From Anaeroplasma bactoclasticum (GTDB lineage: Bacteria > Bacillota_I > Bacilli_A > Acholeplasmatales > Anaeroplasmataceae), in the NCBI RefSeq assembly GCF_003550015.1, contig NZ_QXEV01000009.1:1-64000 (forward strand): 64,000 nt of DNA, in the 5' to 3' direction. Under the pieces are notes generated by a model. It saw only the letters and a list, made by a program, of their open reading frames with translations. It was not told the DNA's origin and did no database searches. Below are positions 1 to 10,702 of this stretch, in pieces (within the stretch, counting starts at the first letter, position 1; every line of letters starts with the position of its first letter). Position numbers and translations under genes: made by a program.

Positions 1-1
1 T

Positions 2-106
2 GGATTGGTTGTTGCAGTTTCTGGCACTACAATTACAGTAGCCTTTAAAGCACCATTTGGTGTAAAACAATTAAATGGTAATCATCCATCTATAAGAAAA
101 ATATAA
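2..106 (+). CDS. pcrA: ATP-dependent DNA helicase PcrA, C-terminal fragment (partial)
   Basis: The window opens inside a reading frame that gives 34 residues and ends at TAA (104-106). The tail contains AFKAPFGVKQL followed by HPSIRKI. This fits the C-terminal Tudor-like domain of PcrA helicases, which typically ends in a 'GVK(R/Q)L...API' pattern. PcrA is a superfamily 1A helicase acting in repair and plasmid replication. Support comes from context: ligA lies 1.6 kb downstream, and pcrA-ligA is a classic Bacillota pair. Here two envelope genes sit between them. The fragment is short, so the call rests on weak motif similarity plus synteny. An unrelated protein end is possible. Confidence 0.6.
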   Translation, partial: GLVVAVSGTTITVAFKAPFGVKQLNGNHPSIRKI

Positions 107-111
107 GAACG

Positions 112-140
112 AAAAGATATGGAAAACCCATATCTTTTTT
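112..140 (+). terminator. Rho-independent terminator after pcrA
   Basis: An 11-bp stem (112-122 with 128-138, AAAAGATATGG / CCATATCTTTT) has a 5-nt loop and the arm ends in a T-run. It follows the pcrA stop by 6 nt. Confidence 0.8.
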
Positions 141-188
141 CAATACATTTTCATTCTTTTTGTTCCTTAAAAATATTATATTTCGTGA

Positions 189-194
189 TATAAT
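189..194 (+). promoter_or_regulatory. -10 box for the membrane-protein/lipoprotein pair
   Basis: A consensus TATAAT lies 26 nt before the preferred TTG start at 221. No convincing -35 is visible at 17 bp. Transcription from here would begin near 200, which excludes the in-frame TTG at 194 as a start codon. Confidence 0.5.
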
Positions 195-220
195 TGTTTT
201 CAAAGAGAGGAGATGGCACA

Positions 221-1168
221 TTGATTAAACATACATTAAAATGTTATTTATTATCTTTAAAATGGGCATGGATTCCTCTTTTGATAATGGCTTGCTGCTT
301 AGTTCCTGCAATTATCTATTTTATAATAGTATCTCAAGGTGCAATGGAAGAGATGAATTCTTCTTTATCAGAAGAGATAGGACAATTATCCTATACGATA
401 GAAGATATGATTAATCATATTTTTGATTCAGCCAAAAGCTTACCTTGGTCTACACCTTTTCAAGCGATAAAAAGAATTCTATTTGAAGGATGGCTAAGTG
501 AGGTAATTGAAGAATTTATTGCAGAAACAGAAGGATCTGTTTATGCTCAAGCAATGAGTGGTAATATAAAGGATACGGCTAATGCGATTGTTGGAGGTAT
601 GAGTGTATTTCCGATTGCGATTGTTGTAGGTCTTTTGGCATCCTATTTATTTACTGCATCCTTTTTAAGAAAAAAGAATTGTCCACGAAGTATATGGAGA
701 ACTATATTAAATGTTTTAATTGATTTATTCTTTACTACAGTATTACTTGCTGGTGTAGTATCCCTATTGGGACTTTGGGCAGCGTCAGTATTTATTTCAT
801 CTATAGTTATTGCTATTTTATATGGTTTTATATCTATTACAGAAGCATATATATCTCATAGAGATAAGGATATGAAATTTAAGGATATTGTAAATCCTAA
901 AACTATTGCATCCTTATTAATTTCCTATTTTATATTATTGATTTTTGCAATCGCAATTATTGCATTATTCTTCTTAATACCATATAAGATTATTAGTGTT
1001 TGCTTATCATTACCTGTTATTGTATTAACATTTATTAATTATAATTTAGCTGCAGAATCTTATGTTGCATCAAAAAGAAAAGAGCCATATAAGAAAATGC
1101 CTAGAAAGAAAAAAGAGAAAAAGAAAATTTCATCTGTTGAAGAAGATGAAAAGAAAGAGTCGGCGTAA
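221..1168 (+). CDS. Multi-pass membrane protein of unknown function, 315 aa
   Basis: I do not recognise the family. The protein has a hydrophobic helix near residues 14-36, an extracytoplasmic-looking stretch of about 90 residues, then roughly five more membrane segments. It ends in a strongly basic tail rich in KKKEK. The TTG at 221 is chosen because AGAGGAG sits 8-9 nt upstream. The earlier in-frame TTG at 194 overlaps the -10 box. It is followed after one base by a lipoprotein gene, so the two are almost certainly co-transcribed. The pair is inserted between pcrA and ligA, which are usually adjacent. A role in the envelope is an inference from topology only. Confidence 0.75.
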   Translation: MIKHTLKCYLLSLKWAWIPLLIMACCLVPAIIYFIIVSQGAMEEMNSSLSEEIGQLSYTIEDMINHIFDSAKSLPWSTPFQAIKRILFEGWLSEVIEEFIAETEGSVYAQAMSGNIKDTANAIVGGMSVFPIAIVVGLLASYLFTASFLRKKNCPRSIWRTILNVLIDLFFTTVLLAGVVSLLGLWAASVFISSIVIAILYGFISITEAYISHRDKDMKFKDIVNPKTIASLLISYFILLIFAIAIIALFFLIPYKIISVCLSLPVIVLTFINYNLAAESYVASKRKEPYKKMPRKKKEKKKISSVEEDEKKESA

Positions 1169-1169
1169 T

Positions 1170-1634
1170 ATGAAAAAACATGTTTTATTTTTAATGTCTA
1201 TATTAATGTTTGGACTTTGTTTTTTATTGTCTTCATGTCATTATGAAGAAGAGGTTGGGGTTTGGATTGTAAAAACAGAAAAGCCAATTGAGAATAACAA
1301 ACAATTTACTGATATTTCTTCCTTAGAGGAATATAGGATTTCTTTAGGCATTGAATATTATGTTGATGGTTATACTACAGAAAAAGCTATATCTCATTTA
1401 AATAGTGATGTAGAATTTTTCCATTCTATTACATTTACTGATGATATAAGAATCTATTATAGAATTGTAGATGTGGTACTTGAAAATGGAGTTTATACAT
1501 TACTTGTTGGAGAATCATTGATGCCTACGACATCGAATTTAAATGCATCAAATACTCTTACTTTTACTAGAACTGTAAAAGGATCTAAAGTATATATATT
1601 TATGCAATACATAAGGGATAAAAAAGAATCATAG
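1170..1634 (+). CDS. Small lipoprotein of unknown function, 154 aa
   Basis: The ATG at 1170 begins one base after the stop of the upstream membrane gene. It gives a clean lipoprotein signal peptide: MKKH, a hydrophobic core, and a lipobox LSSC with the lipidated cysteine at residue 23. The frame is also open upstream (from about 1062) over the basic tail of the preceding gene, but those extra residues would spoil the signal peptide, so I take the shorter form. The mature part is about 130 residues, rich in aromatic and acidic residues, with no recognised domain. It is probably anchored outside the cell next to its membrane-protein partner; function unknown. Confidence 0.75.
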   Translation: MKKHVLFLMSILMFGLCFLLSSCHYEEEVGVWIVKTEKPIENNKQFTDISSLEEYRISLGIEYYVDGYTTEKAISHLNSDVEFFHSITFTDDIRIYYRIVDVVLENGVYTLLVGESLMPTTSNLNASNTLTFTRTVKGSKVYIFMQYIRDKKES

Positions 1635-1656
1635 CCGTTCATTGAATGGCTTTTTT
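1633..1656 (+). terminator. Rho-independent terminator
   Basis: AGCCGTT-CATTG-AATGGCT forms a 7-bp stem (one G-T pair) at 1633-1651, followed by six T. It overlaps the lipoprotein stop codon and separates this pair from ligA. Confidence 0.8.
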
Positions 1657-1681
1657 CGTAGAAAAAAGAGAACTCATATGC

Positions 1682-1687
1682 TATAAT
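1682..1687 (+). promoter_or_regulatory. -10 box of ligA-uvrA
   Basis: A consensus TATAAT is followed by a predicted start near 1694. This makes the ATG at 1696 unlikely to be translated and supports ATG 1717. No good -35 is visible. Confidence 0.5.
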
Positions 1688-1689
1688 AG

Positions 1690-3693
<2,004 letters not shown>

Positions 3694-3714
3694 AGATTAA
3701 TTTGTGAGGTTTTT

Positions 3715-6537
3715 ATGAATGATAAGCTAATTGTTCGTGGAGCAAGGGAAAATAATTTAAAAAATCTTAATATAGAGCTTCCAAAGAATAAGCTCATCGT
3801 TATGACTGGTGTATCTGGTTCTGGTAAATCAAGCTTAGCCTTTGATACTATATTTCAAGAGGGTGAAAGAAGATTTATTGAATCCTTATCTAGCTTTGCA
3901 AGACAGTTTATAGGCTCTAATGAAAAGCCAGATGTGGATTCTATTGAAGGATTATCTCCAGCAATCTCTATTGACCAAAAGAGTGCATCTCATAACCCTA
4001 GATCTACTGTAGGTACAGTTACAGAGATTTATGATTACCTAAGAGTATTATTTTCAAGAGTTGGAACTCCATATTGTCCAAATCATCATATTCCAATTTC
4101 ATCCTTATCTATTGATCAAATTGTAGATAGGATTATGGAATATCCTTTAGGCTCTAGATTGTATATTACTGCCCCTGTTGTTTTCCGCCAAAAGGGAGAG
4201 CATAAGGGAGTATTTGAAAAATATTTAAAGGCAGGATATCAAAGAGCCTTAGTGGATGGAGAGATGGTAGAGCTTGAAGATGGAATCCCTGCCCTTGAGC
4301 GTAACAAGAAGCATAATATTTATATTGTGCTTGAGCGTATGATTATGAAAGAGGGAGTAAGAAGTAGAATCTTTGATGCGGTAGATTTAGCAGTTAAGGA
4401 ATCGGATGGATATTGTGTATTATATACAGATTCCAAAGAGGAATTCTTCTCTACTCGCTTTGCGTGTCCTGAATGTGGATTTTCTTTATCAAGCCTAGAG
4501 CCTAGAATATTTTCTTTCAATTCTCCTTTAGGAGCTTGTCCTGAATGTAATGGCTTAGGTAAGAAGCTATCTATTTCTGTGGATTTAGTTGTAGATGAAA
4601 ATAAAAGTATCAATAACGATGCCATTTTAGCTTATAAGAATTGGGAAAAGGATAATTTAACAAGAGTTGAATTATTACAAACCTGTGACCAGTATAAAAT
4701 CGATAGAAATAAGCCATTTAAGGATTTAACAGATAAAGAAAAGAAAATTATTTTATATGGTTCTCCTGATATTATTCATTTTAGAATGAATGCCTCCTCT
4801 GGTAGAAATCATGATAAGGATGAAAAATATGAAGGAGTAATCACTAATTTTGAAAGAAGATATAGAGAAACAAGCTCCGATTGGGTTAGAGAATGGCTTG
4901 AAGGCTATATGGTAGAATGTACTTGTGATGTATGTAATGGTAAAAGATTAAACCCTGGTATTTTGAATATTTTTATTGATGATAAAAGTATTGCAGACGT
5001 ATGTGATATGTCTATTTTAGAATTATATAATTGGTTTGGAACGTTAAAGTTATCTAAAGAAAAAACAGAAATCGCAAGACAAGCAATAAAAGAAATAAGA
5101 GACAGGTTACATTTTTTAATTAATGTTGGACTTGAGTATTTAACATTATCTCGTTCTGCAGATACCTTATCTGGTGGTGAGGCACAAAGAATTCGTCTTG
5201 CAACGCAAATTGGCTCTCAATTAACAGGTGTATTATATGTATTAGATGAGCCTTCTATAGGACTTCATCAAAGGGATAATCAAAGATTAATTAATACCTT
5301 AAAGGAAATGAGAGATTTAGGTAATACATTAATCGTTGTTGAGCATGATGATGAAACAATGAAGGCTGCAGATTGGCTTGTAGATATTGGCCCTGGTGCT
5401 GGTGAGCATGGTGGTAGGCTTGTTGCTGAAGGTACTCCAGAAGAGGTAATGAAAAATGAAAATTCTATTACAGGTAATTATTTATCTGGAAGAATGAAAA
5501 TTGACGTGCCAAATAAAAGAAGAGATTTAACTGGTAAATGGATAGAGATAAAGGGCGCAGAAGAAAATAATTTAAAGAAGGTTAATGTAAAGATTCCTTT
5601 AGGTGTATTAACTGTAATTACTGGTGTATCTGGTTCTGGTAAATCTTCTTTAATTAATGAGGTTTTATATAAAAATGCGTATGTTAAATTATATAAATCT
5701 CATAGAATTACTCCAGGAAAATGCGAAAAAATACTAGGCTTAGATAATATTGATCGTATTATTCAAATCTCTCAACAGCCTATTGGAAGAACCCCTAGAT
5801 CTAATCCTGCAACCTATACAGGAGTATTTGATGACATTAGAGATTTATTTAGTCAAACTACAGATGCGAAAATAAGAAATTATGATAAGGGTAAATTCTC
5901 CTTTAATGTAAAGGGCGGAAGATGCGAAGCCTGTGGTGGTGATGGTGTTAAAAGAATATCTATGCAGTTTTTACCAGATGTTTATGTACCTTGTGAGGTA
6001 TGTAAGGGTAAAAGATATACATCAGAAACTCTAGAAATAAAATTTAAGGATAAAAATATTGCGGATGTATTAGATATGAGAATCGAAGAAGCGTTAGAAT
6101 TCTTTGATGCAGTGCCAAAGATAAAGAAGAAGCTTCAAAGCTTATATGATGTAGGACTTGGCTATATGAAGCTTGGTCAATCGAGTGTGGAATTATCTGG
6201 TGGTGAGGCACAAAGAGTAAAGCTTGCAAACGAGCTTCAGTCTAAGATTTCATCATCCACATTATATATTTTAGATGAGCCTACAACAGGCTTACATGTC
6301 CATGATATTAAAAGATTAATGGAGGTTATTGGCCGTATTGCGGACCAAGGCGCAACCGTATTAATCATTGAGCATAACCTAGATGTTATTAAGCTTGCAG
6401 ATTATATTATAGATATGGGACCTGAAGGTGGAGATAAGGGTGGTACGGTTGTTTTCCAGGGTAGACCTGAGGATTTAATAAAATGTGAATCCTCTTATAC
6501 TGGAAAATATTTAAAACCTTTATTAGAAAATAAATAG
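3715..6537 (+). CDS. uvrA: Excinuclease ABC subunit UvrA, 940 aa
   Basis: UvrA is the damage-sensing ATPase of nucleotide excision repair and loads UvrB at lesions. Two ABC modules are visible, each with Walker A GVSGSGKSS and an ABC signature (LSGGEAQR). Zinc-binding CxxC pairs appear as CPEC/CPEC, then CDVC, then CEAC/CEVC. The insertion region 'FSFNSPLGACPEC' and the C-terminal 'GLGYMKLGQSSVELSGGEAQR' are diagnostic. Length matches the family (about 940). It lies 21 nt after ligA with a GTGAGG site upstream, forming a small repair operon. uvrB and uvrC are not in the window. It ends with TAG, one of the genes showing that amber is an ordinary stop here. Confidence 0.98.
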   Translation: MNDKLIVRGARENNLKNLNIELPKNKLIVMTGVSGSGKSSLAFDTIFQEGERRFIESLSSFARQFIGSNEKPDVDSIEGLSPAISIDQKSASHNPRSTVGTVTEIYDYLRVLFSRVGTPYCPNHHIPISSLSIDQIVDRIMEYPLGSRLYITAPVVFRQKGEHKGVFEKYLKAGYQRALVDGEMVELEDGIPALERNKKHNIYIVLERMIMKEGVRSRIFDAVDLAVKESDGYCVLYTDSKEEFFSTRFACPECGFSLSSLEPRIFSFNSPLGACPECNGLGKKLSISVDLVVDENKSINNDAILAYKNWEKDNLTRVELLQTCDQYKIDRNKPFKDLTDKEKKIILYGSPDIIHFRMNASSGRNHDKDEKYEGVITNFERRYRETSSDWVREWLEGYMVECTCDVCNGKRLNPGILNIFIDDKSIADVCDMSILELYNWFGTLKLSKEKTEIARQAIKEIRDRLHFLINVGLEYLTLSRSADTLSGGEAQRIRLATQIGSQLTGVLYVLDEPSIGLHQRDNQRLINTLKEMRDLGNTLIVVEHDDETMKAADWLVDIGPGAGEHGGRLVAEGTPEEVMKNENSITGNYLSGRMKIDVPNKRRDLTGKWIEIKGAEENNLKKVNVKIPLGVLTVITGVSGSGKSSLINEVLYKNAYVKLYKSHRITPGKCEKILGLDNIDRIIQISQQPIGRTPRSNPATYTGVFDDIRDLFSQTTDAKIRNYDKGKFSFNVKGGRCEACGGDGVKRISMQFLPDVYVPCEVCKGKRYTSETLEIKFKDKNIADVLDMRIEEALEFFDAVPKIKKKLQSLYDVGLGYMKLGQSSVELSGGEAQRVKLANELQSKISSSTLYILDEPTTGLHVHDIKRLMEVIGRIADQGATVLIIEHNLDVIKLADYIIDMGPEGGDKGGTVVFQGRPEDLIKCESSYTGKYLKPLLENK

Positions 6538-6541
6538 AAAT

Positions 6542-6572
6542 AAGCGAGTAAGCATTAGCTTATTCGCTTTTT
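6542..6572 (+). terminator. Rho-independent terminator after uvrA
   Basis: AAGCGAGTAAGC / GCTTATTCGCTT (6542-6553 with 6558-6569) has a 4-nt ATTA loop and a following T-run. Confidence 0.85.
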
Positions 6573-6633
6573 AAATAGACAAATTTGTAAATTTTGTTTT
6601 GAACACCGATAGCGTGTTAAATATTTATTTTGT

Positions 6634-6662
6634 TTGTAATTGGTATTTAATTATTATATAAT
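6634..6662 (+). promoter_or_regulatory. Promoter of the hprK run
   Basis: TTGTAA (6634-6639), 17 bp, TATAAT (6657-6662), upstream of the membrane-protein gene that leads the operon. A weak dyad AACAC/GTGTT (6602-6618) lies just upstream. Confidence 0.6.
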
Positions 6663-6686
6663 TAAGTATCTGAAAGTGGTGATGCT

Positions 6687-7217
6687 ATGCCAAAGAAGAC
6701 AAATTTAGATGAAAATAAGAAAAAAGAAATAGAAAATTTAATCGAAGAATTAAAGGATAATGCTACAGATATTACCAAAGCGGAAATTGAAGAACTAGAG
6801 TCTTTACTTGATGATGTTTTAAAGATGGAAAGTGAGCCTTGGTATAAAAAAATGGGGAAAGGATTTGGATTTTTCTCTTTACATTTTATCTTAATGTATT
6901 TGGTTTCTATTTTAACTTTTGGCTTATATTTTGAAGAAATATCTATAGAAAATAAGATGCTAGTATTCCTAATAGGAGGAATTGTAAGCATCATATTAAC
7001 TTTATTTGAGGATTTGCCTAGAAATCCATTAAGAAGGCATTTCGTCTCCATTAATTTAATGATTTTTGTAATCATTGTCATGGGAATATATATAATAAAC
7101 CGTGATATATATTCTGTATTTAATACTTCAATTACTTGGGTATTCTATTTATTTACGGTTGTTATAATTTATTATTTAATGGATTCCTTAATTACAAGAA
7201 AAATCCATTGGAGATAA
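6687..7217 (+). CDS. Four-helix membrane protein of unknown function, 176 aa
   Basis: The first 50 residues are charged and helical (many E/K, probably a short cytoplasmic coiled coil). They are followed by WYKKMGKGFGF and four membrane helices (about residues 61-82, 89-106, 119-138, 146-166). I do not recognise the family. It starts at ATG with AAGTGGTGATG upstream and is the first gene after a good promoter. hprK follows 10 nt later with a strong SD between them, so it leads the HPr kinase operon. B. subtilis hprK is not preceded by such a gene; a link to sugar signalling is guilt by association only. Confidence 0.7.
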   Translation: MPKKTNLDENKKKEIENLIEELKDNATDITKAEIEELESLLDDVLKMESEPWYKKMGKGFGFFSLHFILMYLVSILTFGLYFEEISIENKMLVFLIGGIVSIILTLFEDLPRNPLRRHFVSINLMIFVIIVMGIYIINRDIYSVFNTSITWVFYLFTVVIIYYLMDSLITRKIHWR

Positions 7218-7227
7218 GGAGGATTAT

Positions 7228-8151
7228 ATGAACGAATATGTAACAGTAAGAGAACTTATGGATGCGATGAAGCTTGAGCTATTAGCTGGAGCTGGAGGAT
7301 TAGATAAGAAAATCACTTCCGATATGATTTCAAGACCAGGACTTGAATTTGCAGGATTCTATGATTATTTTGATAATAAAAGAATGCTATTAGTTGGTTC
7401 TAAGGATGCAACATTCTTACATAAACAAGGACCTGAGGCAATTAAGAATAATCTAGATTATATCTTTTCTCATGATATTCCTTGTGTTGTATTCTCAAGA
7501 AATGTAATTATTAACCCAATCTTCTTTGAAATGGGGAATAAATATAATGTATCTGTATTACGTATGGATTTACCTACAACAGCTTCATCATCCAAATTAT
7601 ATGTATATTTACAGGATAAGCTTGCAGAAAGAGTTAGTGTTCATGGAACATTAATGGATATTGGTGGTATGGGAACACTAATTATTGGTAAATCTGGTAT
7701 TGGTAAATCAGAAACTGCTCACGACCTTATTAAAAGAGGTCATCAGCTTGTTGCCGATGACTTAGTAGAAATTATGGAGCGTGAACCAGGAAACCTAATT
7801 GGTACATCACCAAATGTCTTAAAAAGATATATGGAAATTCGTGGTATTGGTATTGTAGATGTAATTTCTATGTTTGGTGCTGCATCCTTCCGTGATAAGA
7901 AGATGATTCGTTTGGTTGTTGAGCTTGAGGCTTGGGATCAAAACAAGTATTATGATAGATTAGGAATTGATGAGCAAAAGGCCAAATACTTTAATACAGA
8001 GATTCCAAAGGTTACAATTCCAGTAATGCAAGGTAGAAACGTTGCATTACTTGTGGAATCTGCAGCAATGAATGAAAAGCTTAAGTATTTAGGTACAAAT
8101 GCTGCAAAGGAGTTTGTGGAGAAAATCAACCACAATGCTTCAGGAAGATAA
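7228..8151 (+). CDS. hprK: HPr(Ser) kinase/phosphorylase HprK, 307 aa
   Basis: HprK phosphorylates HPr at Ser46 when glycolytic intermediates are high and removes the phosphate by phosphorolysis, releasing pyrophosphate. P-Ser-HPr is the CcpA co-regulator in carbon catabolite repression. Walker A GKSGIGKS spans residues 154-161. The conserved His140 precedes it, and the HprK signature EIRGIGIVDV is at 203-212. Length is typical (about 310). An AAGGAGG site precedes the start. The next gene carries a PpaX pyrophosphatase domain, as in the B. subtilis hprK-lgt-ppaX order, which removes the pyrophosphate HprK makes. Confidence 0.97.
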   Translation: MNEYVTVRELMDAMKLELLAGAGGLDKKITSDMISRPGLEFAGFYDYFDNKRMLLVGSKDATFLHKQGPEAIKNNLDYIFSHDIPCVVFSRNVIINPIFFEMGNKYNVSVLRMDLPTTASSSKLYVYLQDKLAERVSVHGTLMDIGGMGTLIIGKSGIGKSETAHDLIKRGHQLVADDLVEIMEREPGNLIGTSPNVLKRYMEIRGIGIVDVISMFGAASFRDKKMIRLVVELEAWDQNKYYDRLGIDEQKAKYFNTEIPKVTIPVMQGRNVALLVESAAMNEKLKYLGTNAAKEFVEKINHNASGR

Positions 8152-8161
8152 GGAGAGAATT

Positions 8162-9739
8162 ATGTTTTTAGAAAAGATAGCCGAATCCTTTAGGATTGGT
8201 AATTTAGAAATCCATTGGTATGCGATTTGTATATTAATTGGTGTTGTTTTAGCTGTATGGCTAGGACTTAGGGAGGCCAAAAGACTTGGCATTGGTTCAG
8301 ATATTATTTATGTTGGTGTATTAATTACTGTTCCAATTGCGATTGTTGGTGCTAGACTTTGGTATGTTTTATTTAATTTAGATACCTTCCATAATTTTGG
8401 AGAGGTATTAGGCTTTAGAGGTGGTAAATTCCAAGGATTATCTGGTCTTGCCATTCAGGGTGGTGTAATATTTGCCCTTGTTACTGTATATATTTATTGC
8501 AAAAAAAGACAGGTTCCTTTATATATCATTATTGACCTTGTAGCTCCGGGCTTTTTAATTGGTCAAATCTGTGGTAGATGGGGTAATTTCTTTAATCAAG
8601 AATTATATGGTCCTATTATTCAAAACCCAAGCTTTATTAAAGCCTTCCCATTTATAGCGGATCAAATGTATATTAGTGCAAATGGAATTACTGCATATCG
8701 TCATCCAGTATTCTTATATGAATCCTTACTTAATTTATGTGGATTCGCATTTATGCTAATTGCTAGAAGAAAGATTAAAATCTTAGAATCTGGTGATTTA
8801 ATGGGTGTTTATTTATTCTGGTATGGAGTTGTTCGTATTCCATGTGAAATCCTAAGATTAAATTCTGGTGTTACATCAGACCCATTAATGCTAGGACCTA
8901 TTCCTGTATCTATCGCAACTGCCATATTATTCATTATTTTAGGTATATCCTTCTTAATTTTAAAGAGAACTCTATTTACAAAGTTTGCAAAAAGAAGACT
9001 ATATCAAGATATTTTGGAGAATGTAAAAGAAAATCATATTGATACTTTAATTTTTGATTTAGATGGTACTTTATTAGATACAAGATCATTAATTGATCAT
9101 AGCTTTATAGAAACATTTAGACATTTCCGCCCAGATTATGTTTTATCGGATGAGGAATTAGATTCCTTCTTTGGACCGACATTACAAACTTCCTTTAGTA
9201 GATATAGTGATGATCCTAAAGAAATTGAAGAAATGATTAAATACTATAGAGAATATAATTTAGCTCATCATGATGAGATGGTTATGGCATTTAAGGGTGC
9301 AAGAGAGCTATTAAAAACACTTGCTCATAAGAGGGGATATCGTATTGGTATTGTATCTTCTAAGAAAAAGGATTTAGTCGTTCATGGACTTGAATTCTGT
9401 GGAATGGATGATTATGTAGATGTTATATTAGGCTCTGAAGAGGTTACAAATCCAAAGCCAGATCCAGAGGGGATCCTTAAGGCTTTAGCTGAACTAAATG
9501 CGATTGATATGGATTTAGATGATAGCGATAAGCGTAAGAGAATGCCTAGAGATGAAGAAGAATATAAGAAGCATTCCTTATATATTGGTGATAATAAAGC
9601 GGATATAGAGGCTGCCAAGGCTGCAGGTATTCGCTCTTGTGGAGTTTTATATATTAAGCATCCTGAAATTATGCTAGATGCAGCTCCTGATTTTGTTATT
9701 AATAAGCTTTCTGAATTATTAAGTATTTGCGGAGAATAG
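8162..9739 (+). CDS. lgt-ppaX: Fusion of prolipoprotein diacylglyceryl transferase (Lgt) and pyrophosphatase PpaX, 525 aa
   Basis: Residues 1-275 are Lgt, which transfers diacylglycerol to the lipobox cysteine of prelipoproteins. It has about seven membrane helices, the Lgt signature GRWGNFFNQE (138-147), YRHPVFLYES and RIPCEILR. Residues 292-525 are a HAD phosphatase of the PpaX type: DLDGT (299-303) with nucleophile Asp299, the SSKK motif, KPDPEG and GDNKADI. The frame is continuous with no start or SD at the junction. In B. subtilis lgt and ppaX are separate genes of the hprK operon. The HAD part carries an extra charged loop (DDSDKRKRMPRDEEE) before GDN. The short linker places the phosphatase on the cytoplasmic face if Lgt topology holds. 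It ends in TAG; whiA follows after 3 nt. Confidence 0.93.
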   Translation: MFLEKIAESFRIGNLEIHWYAICILIGVVLAVWLGLREAKRLGIGSDIIYVGVLITVPIAIVGARLWYVLFNLDTFHNFGEVLGFRGGKFQGLSGLAIQGGVIFALVTVYIYCKKRQVPLYIIIDLVAPGFLIGQICGRWGNFFNQELYGPIIQNPSFIKAFPFIADQMYISANGITAYRHPVFLYESLLNLCGFAFMLIARRKIKILESGDLMGVYLFWYGVVRIPCEILRLNSGVTSDPLMLGPIPVSIATAILFIILGISFLILKRTLFTKFAKRRLYQDILENVKENHIDTLIFDLDGTLLDTRSLIDHSFIETFRHFRPDYVLSDEELDSFFGPTLQTSFSRYSDDPKEIEEMIKYYREYNLAHHDEMVMAFKGARELLKTLAHKRGYRIGIVSSKKKDLVVHGLEFCGMDDYVDVILGSEEVTNPKPDPEGILKALAELNAIDMDLDDSDKRKRMPRDEEEYKKHSLYIGDNKADIEAAKAAGIRSCGVLYIKHPEIMLDAAPDFVINKLSELLSICGE

Positions 9740-9742
9740 GTT

Positions 9743-10678
9743 ATGAGCTTTTCAAAGACAGTAAAGGATGACCTATTAAAAAAGTCAAATCCGGATTTAC
9801 TTTCTGATAAGCTAGAAATAGAAGCAATGCTAAGATTTGGTGGAGAGGTAATCTTAGGTAATCCCTTAAGATTATCCTTTACATCTAGTCTTATGATGGT
9901 TGTAAGACGCTTTGTTACTTTGGCGAAGAAGTATTATCCGATTGAATATGAAATTGAATCAAGAAAAATTGAACGATTAGATAGTCAATCGGTTTATACC
10001 TGTATTGTTGGTTTGGGAGCTGATTTGATTATCAAGGATTTAAATATGATTGGACAAGCCTCAAGCTATAGAGAAAAGACTCTTTCTGTTGAACAAAAGA
10101 CAGCTTATTTAAGAGGTGCATTCTTAGTTAGAGGTACTGTAAATGATCCTGCATCAAAATCCTCTCATTTAGAGATTTCATCTGTAAATGAAGGAGAAAT
10201 TGTATTCGTTCAAAAGATTATGAATTCCTTAGATTTTAATGCGAGAATCTCTAAAAGAAAGAATTATTTAATTGCCTATATTAAGGCAAAGAATACGATT
10301 GGTACATTCCTATATGCTATAGGAGCACAGGCTTCTATGGAATATTATGAGGATATGATTATTACAAAAGAAATAAAAGCAACTGCACTTAGAAGCGTTA
10401 ATTTGGATGTTGCAAACCAAGATAAGACGAATGAAGCTTCTAAGGAGCAGTTAAAATATATTCAGTTTTTGGAATATAATTATCCTTTAGGTGAATTAGA
10501 TTCTAAGCTTTTAATGGTAATGAAGGTAAGGAAGGATTATCCAGAGCATTCCTTAACACAGCTATTAGAGATTATCCATGAGGAATATGACCCTAAGCTT
10601 ACAAAATCTGGATTAAATCACAGATTTAGAAAGCTTAAGGAAATTGCGGTAGAGTTTAAAGAAAAACACAAACTATAA
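9743..10678 (+). CDS. whiA: DNA-binding protein WhiA, 311 aa
   Basis: WhiA is conserved in Gram-positive bacteria. It is a sporulation regulator in actinobacteria and is linked to division and chromosome segregation in B. subtilis. The protein starts with the typical MSFSKTVKDDL. It has the LAGLIDADG-derived domain with YLRGAFLVRGTVNDP (about residues 122-136) and ends with a helix-turn-helix containing LTKSGLNHRFRKL. Length is as expected. In B. subtilis whiA follows rapZ and yvcK; here those genes are missing and whiA sits between lgt-ppaX (3 nt) and metF (24 nt). Nothing suggests loss of function. Confidence 0.95.
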   Translation: MSFSKTVKDDLLKKSNPDLLSDKLEIEAMLRFGGEVILGNPLRLSFTSSLMMVVRRFVTLAKKYYPIEYEIESRKIERLDSQSVYTCIVGLGADLIIKDLNMIGQASSYREKTLSVEQKTAYLRGAFLVRGTVNDPASKSSHLEISSVNEGEIVFVQKIMNSLDFNARISKRKNYLIAYIKAKNTIGTFLYAIGAQASMEYYEDMIITKEIKATALRSVNLDVANQDKTNEASKEQLKYIQFLEYNYPLGELDSKLLMVMKVRKDYPEHSLTQLLEIIHEEYDPKLTKSGLNHRFRKLKEIAVEFKEKHKL

Positions 10679-10702
10679 GAAAACCTTTTTGGAGGTATGA
10701 AA

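Noticed and set aside
1062-1169. Longer N-terminus for the lipoprotein
   Set aside because: It would overlap the lysine-rich tail of the preceding gene and place about 36 charged residues before the signal peptide.
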